Shown one piece after another: positions 29,311-37,747 of a stretch of 64,000 bases of DNA (its first letter is position 1; every line of letters starts with the position of its first letter). A program made the position numbers and the translations under genes. The notes beneath the pieces are model-generated. The model made no database searches and was not told the DNA's origin. It saw only the letters and a program-made list of their open reading frames with translations. Source of the DNA: Streptomyces sp. XY006 (lineage in GTDB: Bacteria; Actinomycetota; Actinomycetes; Streptomycetales; Streptomycetaceae); assembly GCF_002237655.1 (NCBI RefSeq), contig NZ_NOKT01000002.1, forward strand, positions 372,001 through 436,000, given 5' to 3'.

Positions 29311-29471
29311 TCAACAATCCGTAGAGCGAAGTTATCCGTCGACCTTCGACCTGGTCAACACCGTCGTGCCGTGGATTGCCCATCCTTGCGCCAGGGTCCC
29401 TGCAGACTCCGCCTCCTCTTCCGTATTCACCAGGCAGGCTTCATCCTGCCGTGCAGAGGGAGGGAGATCAT

Positions 29472-30377
29472 GTGCCGAACGAGGTCGCAGTGACGCGCCG
29501 CCACGGACTCAAGGCGGCCGCGGCCGCCGCCGTCGCGGGGCCGCTGCTCACCACCGCGGGCCCCGGCCGGCCCGCCACCGCCGCCGAGCACGCGGGCGCC
29601 CTGGACGTCATGACGTTCAACGTGCGCTTCGGGACCGTCGTCGACGACACACCGCGCTGGTCCGTGCGCCGGCCGGTGATGCGGGAACTGCTGCGCCGCG
29701 AGCGACCGCACCTCATCGGCACCCAGGAAGGGCTCTACCGGCAGGTGCGCGCGATCCAGGCGGATCTGGGCGAGCACTACGACTGGATCGGTGTCGGACG
29801 CGCGGGCGGCAGCAAGGACGAGTTCATGGCGGTCTTCTACGACACGCGCAGACTCGCCCCGATCGAGTTCGATCACTTCTGGCTGTCCGACACCCCGTAC
29901 GTGATCGCCTCGAACACCTGGGGCGCGGACTGGCTGCGCATGGTGACCTGGGTGCGTTTCGCCGATCTCGCCCAGGGGGGCCGGGAGTTCTACGTTCTCA
30001 ACACCCACTTGGACAGTGTCAGCCAGTACGCCAGGGAACGCTCGGCGGAGCTCATCGGCGCGACGATCAGGGGGTGGGACAGGTCGTTGCCGGTGATCGT
30101 CACCGGCGACTTCAACGCGGCCGCCCACGACAACCGGGTGTACGACCTCATGCTGGACATCGGGCTGGTGGACGCCTGGGACGCGGCGGCCTCGCGGGGT
30201 CCGGCCTACGGGACGCACCACGCTTACCGGCAGCCCCGGCCCGGCGGGCGGCGCATCGACTGGATCCTCACCACCCCCGGGATGACCACGCACTGGGCCC
30301 GGATGAACACCTTCAGCCTGGACGGGACGTACCCTAGCGACCATCTGCCGGTGCAGGCCTCGATGACCCTGGGATGA
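29472..30377 (+). CDS. secreted endonuclease/exonuclease/phosphatase family protein
   Basis: 301 residues from GTG 29472, with agggag 6 nt upstream. The N-terminus RRHGLKAAAAAAVAGPLLTTA is a likely Tat-type signal. Catalytic pattern of the DNase I/EEP fold: ALDVMTFNVRFG, GTQEGLY, NTHLDSVSQYAR, VTGDFNAAAHD and SDHLPVQASM, with all the key Asn, Glu, Asp and His residues. Substrate is unknown: sugar phosphate, phospholipid or nucleic acid are all possible. The convergent etf operon is separated by a hairpin. Confidence 0.88.
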   Translation: MPNEVAVTRRHGLKAAAAAAVAGPLLTTAGPGRPATAAEHAGALDVMTFNVRFGTVVDDTPRWSVRRPVMRELLRRERPHLIGTQEGLYRQVRAIQADLGEHYDWIGVGRAGGSKDEFMAVFYDTRRLAPIEFDHFWLSDTPYVIASNTWGADWLRMVTWVRFADLAQGGREFYVLNTHLDSVSQYARERSAELIGATIRGWDRSLPVIVTGDFNAAAHDNRVYDLMLDIGLVDAWDAAASRGPAYGTHHAYRQPRPGGRRIDWILTTPGMTTHWARMNTFSLDGTYPSDHLPVQASMTLG

Positions 30378-30381
30378 CGCG

Positions 30382-30417
30382 AGGCCCCCGCGGCCGTTCG
30401 CACGGTCACGGGGGCCT
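30382..30417. terminator. bidirectional hairpin between exonuclease-like gene and etfA
   Basis: 9-bp inverted repeat aggcccccg / cgggggcct with an 18-nt loop, starting 4 bp after the stop at 30377 and 17 bp beyond the convergent etfA stop at 30435. Confidence 0.75.
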
Positions 30418-30434
30418 TCTGCGGCCGGGTTCGA

Positions 30435-31397
30435 TCAGCCCTTGCGGGTCTTGATCTCCTCGGTCAGGGCGGGGACGACGTCGAAGAGGTCGCCGACCAC
30501 GCCGTAGTCGACGAGGTCGAAGATCGGGGCCTCGGCGTCCTTGTTGATCGCCACGATCGTCTTCGAGGTCTGCATGCCGGCGCGGTGCTGGATCGCGCCG
30601 GAGATGCCGGAGGCGATGTACAGCTGCGGCGAGACGGACTTGCCGGTCTGGCCGACCTGGTTGGTGTGCGGGTACCAGCCGGCGTCCACCGCGGCGCGCG
30701 AGGCACCGACAGCGGCGCCGAGCGAGTCGGCGAGCGCCTCGATGATCGCGAAGTTCTCCGCGCCGTTGACGCCACGGCCGCCGGAGACCACGATCGCGGC
30801 CTCGGTCAGCTCCGGGCGGCCCGTGGACTCACGCGGCGTGCGGCCGGTGACCTTGGTGCCGGTGGCCTGGGCGGAGAAGGACACGTTCAGCGCCTCGACG
30901 CTGCCCGCGGCCGGGGCGGCCTCCACGGCGGCGCTGTTGGGCTTGACCGTGATGACCGGGGTGCCCTTGGAGACACGGGACTTGGTGGTGAAGGACGCGG
31001 CGAACACCGACTGGGTGGCCACCGGGCCCTCGTCGCCGGCCTCCAGGTCGACGGCGTCGGTGATGATGCCGGAGCCCAGGCGCAGCGCCAGACGGGCGGC
31101 GATCTCCTTGCCCTCGGCGGAGGAGGGGACCAGCACGGCGGCCGGGGAGACGGCCTCGTGTGCGGCCTGGAGGGCGTCGACCTTCGGCACGACCAGGTAG
31201 TCGGCGTACTCGGCGGCCTCGTGCGTGAGGACCTTGACCGCGCCGTGCTCGGCGAGCGTGGCGGCGGTGTCGCCGGCGCCGTTGCCCAGCGCGACGGCGA
31301 CCGGCTCGCCGATGCGGCGGGCCAGGGTCAGCAGCTCCAGGGTGGGCTTGCGGACGGCACCGTCCACGTGGTCGACGTAGACGAGAACTTCAGCCAT
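30435..31397 (-). CDS. etfA: electron transfer flavoprotein, alpha subunit
   Basis: 320 residues. N-terminal domain [38 protein letters not shown] and the C-terminal FAD-binding domain with [66 protein letters not shown], which is the ETF alpha signature. It receives electrons from acyl-CoA and related dehydrogenases through the beta subunit and passes them to a quinone reductase. It is 52 bp downstream of etfB. Confidence 0.97.
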   Translation of the reverse strand: MAEVLVYVDHVDGAVRKPTLELLTLARRIGEPVAVALGNGAGDTAATLAEHGAVKVLTHEAAEYADYLVVPKVDALQAAHEAVSPAAVLVPSSAEGKEIAARLALRLGSGIITDAVDLEAGDEGPVATQSVFAASFTTKSRVSKGTPVITVKPNSAAVEAAPAAGSVEALNVSFSAQATGTKVTGRTPRESTGRPELTEAAIVVSGGRGVNGAENFAIIEALADSLGAAVGASRAAVDAGWYPHTNQVGQTGKSVSPQLYIASGISGAIQHRAGMQTSKTIVAINKDAEAPIFDLVDYGVVGDLFDVVPALTEEIKTRKG

Positions 31398-31449
31398 GGG
31401 ACTTCTTCTCTCCTGCTTGCGAAAGATGAGGGACGGTCGGCGGTCGGGC

Positions 31450-32238
31450 TCAGATGAACTTCTGGCCCGCGAGGAACTCAGCGAGCTGCTTGCCGCCCTC
31501 GCCCTCGTCCTTGACGATCGTGCCCGCGGTGCGGGCCGGGCGCTCGGCCGCGCCGTCGACGACCGTGTAGGCGCCCTCCAGGCCGACCTCCTCCGCCTCG
31601 ATGTCGAGGTCGGACAGGTCCCAGGACTCCACCGGCTTCTTCTTGGCCGCCATGATGCCCTTGAAGGACGGGTAGCGCGCCTCGCCCGACTGGTCGGTCA
31701 CGGAGACGACCGCCGGCAGGGAGGCCTCAAGGTTCTCGGAGGCGGCGTCGCCGTCGCGGCGGCCCTTGACCGTGCCGTCCTCGACCGAGACCTCGGAGAG
31801 CAGGGTGACCTGCGGGACGCCCAGGCGCTCGGCGAGCAGCGCGGGGACGACGCCCATGGTGCCGTCGGTGGAGGCCATGCCGGAGATGACCAGGTCGTAG
31901 CCGGCCTTCTCGATCGCCTTGGCCAGGATCAGGGAGGTGCCGATGGCGTCGGTGCCGTGGATGTCGTCGTCCTCGACGTGGATGGCCTTGTCGGCGCCCA
32001 TGGACAGCGCCTTGCGCAGGGCGTCCTTGGCGTCCTCGGGGCCCACCGTCAGGACGGTGATCTCCACGTCGTCGTCGGAGTTCTCGGAGATCTGCAGCGC
32101 CTGCTCGACCGCGTACTCGTCGAGCTCGGAGAGCAGACCGTCCACGTCGTCCCGGTCGACGGTCAGGTCATCGGCGAAGTGCCGGTCGCCAGTGGCGTCG
32201 GGCACGTACTTCACAGTGACAACGATCCTCAAGCTCAC
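31450..32238 (-). CDS. etfB: electron transfer flavoprotein, beta subunit
   Basis: 262 residues from GTG 32238 (VSLRIVVTVKYVPDA). Family motifs: DEYAVEQALQI, DLVISGMASTDGTMGVVPALLAERLGVPQVTL and VVSVTDQSGEARYPSFKGIMAAKKKPVE. It binds AMP and docks the dehydrogenases. First gene of the two-gene etf operon; an aagcgctt palindrome lies about 143 bp upstream. Confidence 0.97.
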   Translation of the reverse strand: MSLRIVVTVKYVPDATGDRHFADDLTVDRDDVDGLLSELDEYAVEQALQISENSDDDVEITVLTVGPEDAKDALRKALSMGADKAIHVEDDDIHGTDAIGTSLILAKAIEKAGYDLVISGMASTDGTMGVVPALLAERLGVPQVTLLSEVSVEDGTVKGRRDGDAASENLEASLPAVVSVTDQSGEARYPSFKGIMAAKKKPVESWDLSDLDIEAEEVGLEGAYTVVDGAAERPARTAGTIVKDEGEGGKQLAEFLAGQKFI

Positions 32239-32380
32239 GCCGGCTCTCCTACTGCATCGTCATTTCTCGGCTGCCTCTTGCAGGCAGCATAGGCGCCTCA
32301 AGCGGCCGATCCCGGTCGGGGCGACCCACGCTCCGAGCGAAATATTACTCGCCAGTACACAGAGTTCGTTCCCGCTAAGC

Positions 32381-32388
32381 AAGCGCTT
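32381..32388. promoter_or_regulatory. aagcgctt palindrome in the etfB upstream region
   Basis: An 8-bp perfect palindrome in the context gcaagcgctttgaac, in a locally A/T-rich 219-bp stretch between etfB and the flavin reductase gene. A LacI/CcpA-like centre. The same core occurs upstream of pectate lyase at 53795. Confidence 0.35.
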
Positions 32389-32457
32389 TGAACTGTGACC
32401 TTCGCAACGCAGCGTAACCGGAACTCGACGGTCCCGCAGCCCGGGGGGACAGCGGGC

Positions 32458-32949
32458 TCAGTCGCCCAGGCGCTGGAAACGCCCCTGGTGGTAGAGGAGG
32501 GGACGGCCGGTGCCCGTGGGGTCGCCGTGCACGACCTCGGCGATGACGATGCGGTGGTCCCCGGCCGGCACGCGGGCGACGACCCGGCCGACCAGCCAGG
32601 CGAGCACGCCGTCCAGCACGGGGACGCCCTCGGGACCCTCCCGCCAGGCGGTGGGCGCGCCGAAGCGGTCGGCTCCGCTGCGGGCGAAGGTGGCGGCCAG
32701 CTCCTGCTGGTGCTCGCCCAGGACGTGGACGCCGACGTGGTCGGCCTCGGCTATCGCGGGCCAGCTGGAGGCACCCGTGCCGATTCCGAAGGAGAGCAGC
32801 GGCGGCTCGGCGGAGACGGAGGTGAGGGACGTGGCGGTGAAGCCCACCGGACCGGCGTCGCCACGGGCGGTGACGACCGCGACGCCCGCCGCGTGCCGCC
32901 GGAAGACCGAGCGCAGGAGGTCGGTCGTGGTGAGGAGGTCCGCAGGCAT
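32458..32949 (-). CDS. flavin reductase family protein
   Basis: 163 residues from ATG 32949. The split-barrel flavin reductase domain (FMN-binding) is clear: RHAAGVAVVTARGDAGPVGFTATSLTSVSAEPPLLSFGI, HVGVHVLGEHQQELAATFA, and HRIVIAEVVHG. It reduces FMN or FAD with NAD(P)H for a two-component monooxygenase, or acts as a stand-alone reductase. No monooxygenase partner is adjacent. Confidence 0.9.
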   Translation of the reverse strand: MPADLLTTTDLLRSVFRRHAAGVAVVTARGDAGPVGFTATSLTSVSAEPPLLSFGIGTGASSWPAIAEADHVGVHVLGEHQQELAATFARSGADRFGAPTAWREGPEGVPVLDGVLAWLVGRVVARVPAGDHRIVIAEVVHGDPTGTGRPLLYHQGRFQRLGD

Positions 32950-33032
32950 GCGGTCAGGCTGACGATAACGGGTCGTCGCAGTCAAGTTCGTTCCGTGATG
33001 TGGGAGATGACTCACTGACGGGGTCGCGTCCC

Positions 33033-33446
33033 TCACACCGCCTCCCCCAGCGCGGCGATGACGTCGGCCTTGCGGGGCTGCCCGACGGCCCGCCGCACCA
33101 CCCGGCCCTCGGCGTCCAGGACCAGCACGGTCGGAGTCTTGAGGATGTCCAGGCGCCGGACGAGGTCCAGGTGCGCCTCGGCGTCGATCTCGACGTGGGC
33201 CACGCCCGGGACCAGGCCGGCGACCTCCCCGAGCACCCGCCGGGTCGCCCGGCAGGGCGCGCAGAACGCGCTGGAGAACTGCACGAGCGTGGCCCGCCCG
33301 CCGAGCTCCGCGCCCAGTTCCGCCGTACCGAGCCGTATGCCGTCGTCCCGCCCGCGCACCCGCACTCTCCCGCTCCGCCGCTTGTGCAGCACTCCGAAGA
33401 CGCTCGCCGCCGCGAGCACCGCCACGCACACCACCAGTCCGGTCAT
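33033..33446 (-). CDS. membrane-anchored thioredoxin-fold protein
   Basis: 137 residues from ATG 33446. The N-terminus (TGLVVCVAVLAAASVFGVL) is a membrane anchor, followed by RKR-type positive residues and the thioredoxin fold. The redox motif is CAPC (FSSAFCAPCRATRRV), and the cis-Pro is in LKTPTVLVLD. Because the anchor is followed by positive charges, the thioredoxin domain may lie on the cytoplasmic side. It is divergent from the DUF4395 gene; the two families commonly neighbour each other. Confidence 0.87.
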   Translation of the reverse strand: MTGLVVCVAVLAAASVFGVLHKRRSGRVRVRGRDDGIRLGTAELGAELGGRATLVQFSSAFCAPCRATRRVLGEVAGLVPGVAHVEIDAEAHLDLVRRLDILKTPTVLVLDAEGRVVRRAVGQPRKADVIAALGEAV

Positions 33447-33524
33447 CACCTGCTGCAAGCGTTCACGAGACCGCAAAGATTCCCGGCCCCGCAACGGCAC
33501 CGGGCTGCGGAATGCTTGGTTCCC

Positions 33525-33941
33525 ATGGACATCGATGTGAGAGGGCCGCGGTTCGGCGCGGCCGTCACGACCGTCGTGCTGGCGGTCGTGCTGGTCACGG
33601 GGAGCGCGTGGCTGCTGGCCTGGCAGACGCTGGCGTTCCTGCTGGGCGCGGCGGGCGGGGTGCGCCGGTCGCCGTACGGGTGGCTGTTCGCCCGGGTCGT
33701 CCGGCCGCGGCTCGGGCCGCCGAGGGCGTTCGAGGCGCCCGAACCACCGCGCTTCGCCCAGGCGGTGGGCCTGCTCTTCGCGGGGCTCGGACTCGTCGGC
33801 TTCACCCTCGGGCCCGAGTGGCTCGGGCTCGCGGCGACCGGCGCGGCGCTCGCGGCGGCGTTCCTGAACGTGGCATTCGGGTACTGCCTGGGCTGCGAGT
33901 TGTACCTGCTCGTGCGGCGCGCGACGGTGCGCGCGGAGTAA
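33525..33941 (+). CDS. DUF4395 family membrane protein
   Basis: 138 residues, four predicted membrane segments. The family's conserved cysteine pair appears near the C-terminus (NVAFGYCLGCELYLL), and an early MDIDVRGPRFGAAVTT opens the first helix. DUF4395 proteins are often beside thioredoxins or sulfur-handling proteins, and the pair of cysteines at the membrane face suggests a thiol/sulfur or redox role. No activity is established. Only 78 bp separate it from the divergent thioredoxin. Confidence 0.85.
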   Translation: MDIDVRGPRFGAAVTTVVLAVVLVTGSAWLLAWQTLAFLLGAAGGVRRSPYGWLFARVVRPRLGPPRAFEAPEPPRFAQAVGLLFAGLGLVGFTLGPEWLGLAATGAALAAAFLNVAFGYCLGCELYLLVRRATVRAE

Positions 33942-34129
33942 TGCGGACGTAAAAGCACGAGGTGGGAGTCCGGTGACGACGTGACGAGAATCTCCTCCCC
34001 CGCGGGCACGAGGACTGGCTACCCGGCCGTTCTTGGGGCACCATCTGCGACAAGCCGTAAACCTACGGCTGCGTAACTTGTCCGCTGGGAATCCCTTCCC
34101 AGGCAGAGCAGGAAGGGTCCGAACCGCCC

Positions 34130-34858
34130 ATGGCAGAGCTCGTCTACCGTCCCGTCGTCGGCTTCGCCCGCACGCTGTTCAAGGTGTGGGACCTCAAGAT
34201 CGACTGTCAGGGTTCGGAGAACATCCCGCGCTCGGGCGGCGCCGTGCTGGTGAGCAATCACATCAGTTACCTGGACTTCGTCTTCAACGGCCTGGCGGCC
34301 CTGCCGCAGAAACGTCTCGTGCGGTTCATGGCGAAGGAGTCCGTCTTCCGGCACCGGATCTCCGGTCCGCTGATGCGCGGCATGAAGCACATCCCCGTGG
34401 ACCGCAAGCAGGGCGAGGCGGCCTACGCGCACGCCCTGGACTCGCTGCGGTCGGGCGAGATCGTCGGGGTCTTCCCGGAGGCCACGATCTCGCAGTCGTT
34501 CACGCTCAAGAGCTTCAAGTCGGGCGCCGCGCGCCTGGCGCAGGAGGCCGGCGTCCCGCTGATCCCGATGGCGGTGTGGGGCACGCAGCGACTGTGGACC
34601 AAGGGCCACCCGCGCAACTTCAAGCGCAGCCACACCCCCATCACGATCCGGGTCGGCGAGGCGATCGAGGCCTCCCGTGACAAGTACGCGGGCGCGATCA
34701 CGCGTCAGCTGCGCGAGCGCGTCCAGGAGCTCCTGGAGGCCGCCCAGCGCGCCTACCCCGTACGCCCCAAGGGCCCGGACGACACCTGGTGGATGCCGGC
34801 CCACCTCGGTGGTACGGCGCCGACGCCGGAGCAGGTGCGGGCGGCCGAGGCGCTCTGA
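34130..34858 (+). CDS. 1-acyl-sn-glycerol-3-phosphate acyltransferase (PlsC family)
   Basis: 242 residues. The catalytic NHxxxxD motif is SNHISYLDF near residue 40, and the substrate motif reads FPEATISQSF; other blocks are KESVFRHRISGPLMRGMKHIPVDR and PLIPMAVWGTQRLW. It is membrane-associated and transfers an acyl chain to lysophosphatidate in phospholipid synthesis; several PlsC paralogues are usual in streptomycetes. No strong membrane helix before the motif, so it probably associates peripherally. Confidence 0.92.
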   Translation: MAELVYRPVVGFARTLFKVWDLKIDCQGSENIPRSGGAVLVSNHISYLDFVFNGLAALPQKRLVRFMAKESVFRHRISGPLMRGMKHIPVDRKQGEAAYAHALDSLRSGEIVGVFPEATISQSFTLKSFKSGAARLAQEAGVPLIPMAVWGTQRLWTKGHPRNFKRSHTPITIRVGEAIEASRDKYAGAITRQLRERVQELLEAAQRAYPVRPKGPDDTWWMPAHLGGTAPTPEQVRAAEAL

Positions 34859-34877
34859 CGCCCCGGACGCCCGCGGC

Positions 34878-35579
34878 TCAGGCGGCGGACCACGGGGCGC
34901 GGACGTCGATCTCCGCGCCCGGACTGAACTTCCGCAGCAGTTCTGCGAGTTCCGCGGCGGCCGCCTCCACCTCGGCGACCGGCATCGGGGCCATGCTCTC
35001 CAGCAGGAAGATGCCCGAGGTCGTCCGCTCGGTGAGCCGGGTGCGCGGCCCCTGGCGCCAGTTCCAGCGGCGGCAGGTCACGCCCGCGTCGTCGCACCAC
35101 ACCACTTCGCCCGCGTCGGGGTGCTCGACGGTCTCCTCTCCCCCGGCGACGGTGACGAAGTCCTCCGTGCCCGTGGCCCGCAGCAGGCGCATGCCGCCCT
35201 GGATGCGGTCGAGGTCCTCGCCGCCGACCGGGATCAGATGGGCGACGCTGATCGCGTTGTAGAGGTCGACGAGCAGGTTGATGCGGGGCAGCCCGGCGTC
35301 CGTGAGGGCTCGTCTGGCCAGGGCCTCCGCGGAGTTGCGGGTGCGGGACGGCTTCGAGCCGAAGGCCGTGTAGGCCGCGCGCCAGGCCGCCATGTGCGGG
35401 TCCTCGTGCGGGGCGCGTCCGTCCAGCCGGGCCGCGAGCCGGCGGGCGGCGTCGTCCAGCAGTTCCGCACTGGCGTCGGTGCTCGGCCCGTTGACCAGAC
35501 CGTGCGCCTCGATCGCGACATGGGTGAAACCGGGCGCGAGGGCGCGGACGTCGTCGGACACGGTGAGCGTGAGCGTCAT
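34878..35579 (-). CDS. B3/B4 domain-containing protein (PheRS beta-like)
   Basis: 233 residues. The pattern FTHVAIEAHGLVNGP ... AAYTAFGSKPSRTRNSAEAL ... INLLVDLYNAISVAHLIPVGGEDLDRIQGGMRLL ... VVWCDDAGVTCRRWNWRQG matches the isolated B3/4 tRNA-binding domain of phenylalanyl-tRNA synthetase beta, seen in stand-alone proteins that may edit mischarged tRNA or bind nucleic acid. Function is unproven. It is 9 bp downstream of the transglutaminase-like gene on the same strand. Confidence 0.82.
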   Translation of the reverse strand: MTLTLTVSDDVRALAPGFTHVAIEAHGLVNGPSTDASAELLDDAARRLAARLDGRAPHEDPHMAAWRAAYTAFGSKPSRTRNSAEALARRALTDAGLPRINLLVDLYNAISVAHLIPVGGEDLDRIQGGMRLLRATGTEDFVTVAGGEETVEHPDAGEVVWCDDAGVTCRRWNWRQGPRTRLTERTTSGIFLLESMAPMPVAEVEAAAAELAELLRKFSPGAEIDVRAPWSAA

Positions 35580-35588
35580 GGTCGGGCC

Positions 35589-36161
35589 TCAGAGTGCGGT
35601 GGGGAGTGTCTGCCAGAGGTGCGGCCGGTCGGGTGCCGCTCGGAGAGCGTCGAGCACGGCCGGGTGCGGTGCAGCATACAGGACCGAATAGTCCAGTTCA
35701 TTGGACGCGAGGTCGGGCACGAAGGCGAGCCGCTCGCCGTCCAGGGAGAACTGCGCGTCGACGCCCGGCTTGTTGCCCCGGGGGTCCTGCCGGTGCCAGG
35801 CGCCGTTGAACCGCACGGCGACCAGCCCGTGGACCTCGTCGAACTTCTGGTAGCAGAGCGCGGTCGGGATGTCCTCGGCGCGCAGCAGCGCGGCCAGCGC
35901 GTGCGCCTTGGCGTAACAGATGCCGGTGCGCTGTTCCAGGACGTCGGAGGCCCGCCAGGTGACGCGGAGATGACCCGAGTCCTGCGAGTGCGCGATGGAG
36001 TCCCGCACGAACTCGAAGGCCGCGCGCGCATATTCATACGAGTCCGCCACTTCCCGGGCGAGCGTCGCGGCCGTGTCGCGTACCCGCGGGTGATGGTGGT
36101 CGATGACCTCGTCAGCGGCCAAGTAGGCGGAGAGGTCCGGGTTTTCCTGGATCAGCTGCAT
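35589..36161 (-). CDS. transglutaminase-like cysteine peptidase
   Basis: 190 residues. The core fold has the catalytic Cys in QRTGICYAKAHALAALLRA, His in FDEVHGLVAVRF and an Asp in the following strand region, with a preceding AAFEFVRDSIAHSQDSG helix as in bacterial transglutaminase-like proteases. No signal peptide, so cytoplasmic. Upstream of the B3/B4 gene (9-bp spacing), these two probably form an operon. Substrate unknown. Confidence 0.85.
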   Translation of the reverse strand: MQLIQENPDLSAYLAADEVIDHHHPRVRDTAATLAREVADSYEYARAAFEFVRDSIAHSQDSGHLRVTWRASDVLEQRTGICYAKAHALAALLRAEDIPTALCYQKFDEVHGLVAVRFNGAWHRQDPRGNKPGVDAQFSLDGERLAFVPDLASNELDYSVLYAAPHPAVLDALRAAPDRPHLWQTLPTAL

Positions 36162-36334
36162 GCGGGCAGAGCGTAGGGAGCGACCGGAGGACGGTCAATC
36201 GATTTACGGTCTTACGCATACTCATGCACGCCATCAGAGAACGGCCGAACACCGCCGCAACCCTCCGTCCCGCCGCAACCCTTCCCCGGTCTCGCCGGTC
36301 TCGGGATCCACGGAACGGTGACGAGGAGGGGGAC

Positions 36335-37708
36335 ATGAAGCAGCTAAGACGTCTGGTGGGGGCCGCGGTCGCCTGCGGCGCCCTCGCGGCCGCGGGCATC
36401 GGGGCCACGCCCGCGCACGCCGTGGAGAACCAGCTGTGGATCGGCGCACCGTACGAGACGGTGCTGCCCGGCGCGGAGGCGGACGGCAGCGCCCGCGAGC
36501 GGAGCCTGGAGGTGACGGTCAGCCGCGATGTGGCGCACGGCCCGGTGCCGGCGGGGCAACTGACCGTCGACGTGAGCGAGGTCGCCGCCTTCGCCCGGGT
36601 GTCCTGGCCGGACCAGTGCGCGCCCGAGTCGGAGGTCAGGGCGGTCTGCGCCTTCCCCGGGATGCCGGACGGGACGGACACCGTACGGGCCGCCACGATC
36701 GGGCTGCGGGCGCTGCCCGGCGCGGATCTCGGCGCCTCCGGGTACGTGCGCTACTCGGCCACCGCCGGTGAGCTCACCGCCCACACCGCCGAGACCCGGG
36801 TCGGCCTGGGCAACGGGCCGGACCTGGGACTCAGCCAGGCTCCCTACCAGCGGGATCTGAGGCCGGGCACCGAGACGAGCGTGCCGGCGACGGTGTCCAA
36901 CAGCGGCAACCGCACCGCCGAGCGCACCCTGATGTGGATCAGTGCCTCGTACGGGCTGCGCTTCAAGGAGCGGCACGCCAACTGCGAGTACCGGGACCAC
37001 ACCACCGGTACGGGAGCCCTGTGCGTGCTGGACGAGGCGGTGGCGCCCGGACAGCGCTACGCGATGGCGACCCGCCTCGGCGTCGGGCGCGAGGCGATGT
37101 ACGAGCGGTTCGACCAGTCCGTCGAGCCGTACTCGGACCAGGCGCTGGCGGAGGCCCGCGGTGACTGGACCTGGACCCGGGGCACGGGCCCCGAGCTGGA
37201 TCTGCGGCCGGTGACCACGCGCACGACGGCGGCGCCGGAGCCCGACATCGACCCGCAGGACAACTACCAGGCCGTCATCCTCGACGCACGGAACACCGCC
37301 GACCTGAAGCTCACCGGCAGCAGGGTGCGCGGAGCCGTGGGCGACACCGTGACCGCCGAGGTCACCGTGCACAACCGCGGCCCGGCCTGGGTGGCGTCAC
37401 TGGGCGCGGGGGCCTCCGTGGCCACCGTGCGGTTCCAGGCGCCGGAGGGGACCACGGTCGGCACCCTGCCGGAGGGCCGGTGCTGGACGGCGGAGGACGA
37501 CGGCACGTCCCCCGCCACCCACTACTGCCGGACGCCGATCCACCTGCACGACAAGGCGTCCTACACCTTCGAGATCCCGCTGCGGATCGACCGGGTGGTG
37601 CGCGGGGCGCACACCACCGTGGCGACTCTCAACGACGACTCGGAGCTGAGCATCCGGAAGTTCGACCCGAACCTGCGCAACAACATCGCGCGGATCGTCG
37701 TCAACTGA
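36335..37708 (+). CDS. secreted protein with repeat beta-sandwich features, function unknown
   Basis: 457 residues from ATG 36335, preceded by gaggaggggg. Signal peptide MKQLRRLVGAAVACGALAAAGIGATPAHA is cleaved near residue 29. The rest looks beta-rich. A C-terminal half with GDTVTAEVTVHNRGPAWVASL and later GEGRCWTAEDDG...HYCR matches the general pattern of DUF11/CARDB-type sandwiches; two Cys pairs (DQCAPES...RAVCAF; NCEYRD...ALCVLD) could form disulfides. It ends facing the threonine aldolase gene. No sorting signal or catalytic motif found. Confidence 0.75.
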   Translation: MKQLRRLVGAAVACGALAAAGIGATPAHAVENQLWIGAPYETVLPGAEADGSARERSLEVTVSRDVAHGPVPAGQLTVDVSEVAAFARVSWPDQCAPESEVRAVCAFPGMPDGTDTVRAATIGLRALPGADLGASGYVRYSATAGELTAHTAETRVGLGNGPDLGLSQAPYQRDLRPGTETSVPATVSNSGNRTAERTLMWISASYGLRFKERHANCEYRDHTTGTGALCVLDEAVAPGQRYAMATRLGVGREAMYERFDQSVEPYSDQALAEARGDWTWTRGTGPELDLRPVTTRTTAAPEPDIDPQDNYQAVILDARNTADLKLTGSRVRGAVGDTVTAEVTVHNRGPAWVASLGAGASVATVRFQAPEGTTVGTLPEGRCWTAEDDGTSPATHYCRTPIHLHDKASYTFEIPLRIDRVVRGAHTTVATLNDDSELSIRKFDPNLRNNIARIVVN

Positions 37709-37721
37709 CGGTGCCCGCAGG

Positions 37722-37747
37722 GGAGATGGCCTCAGCGGGCCATCTCC
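37722..37747. terminator. bidirectional hairpin between secreted protein and threonine aldolase
   Basis: 10-bp perfect inverted repeat ggagatggcc / ggccatctcc with a 6-nt loop, starting 14 bp after the stop at 37708. Its distal arm overlaps the last codons of the convergent aldolase gene, so both genes use it at their ends. Confidence 0.75.
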
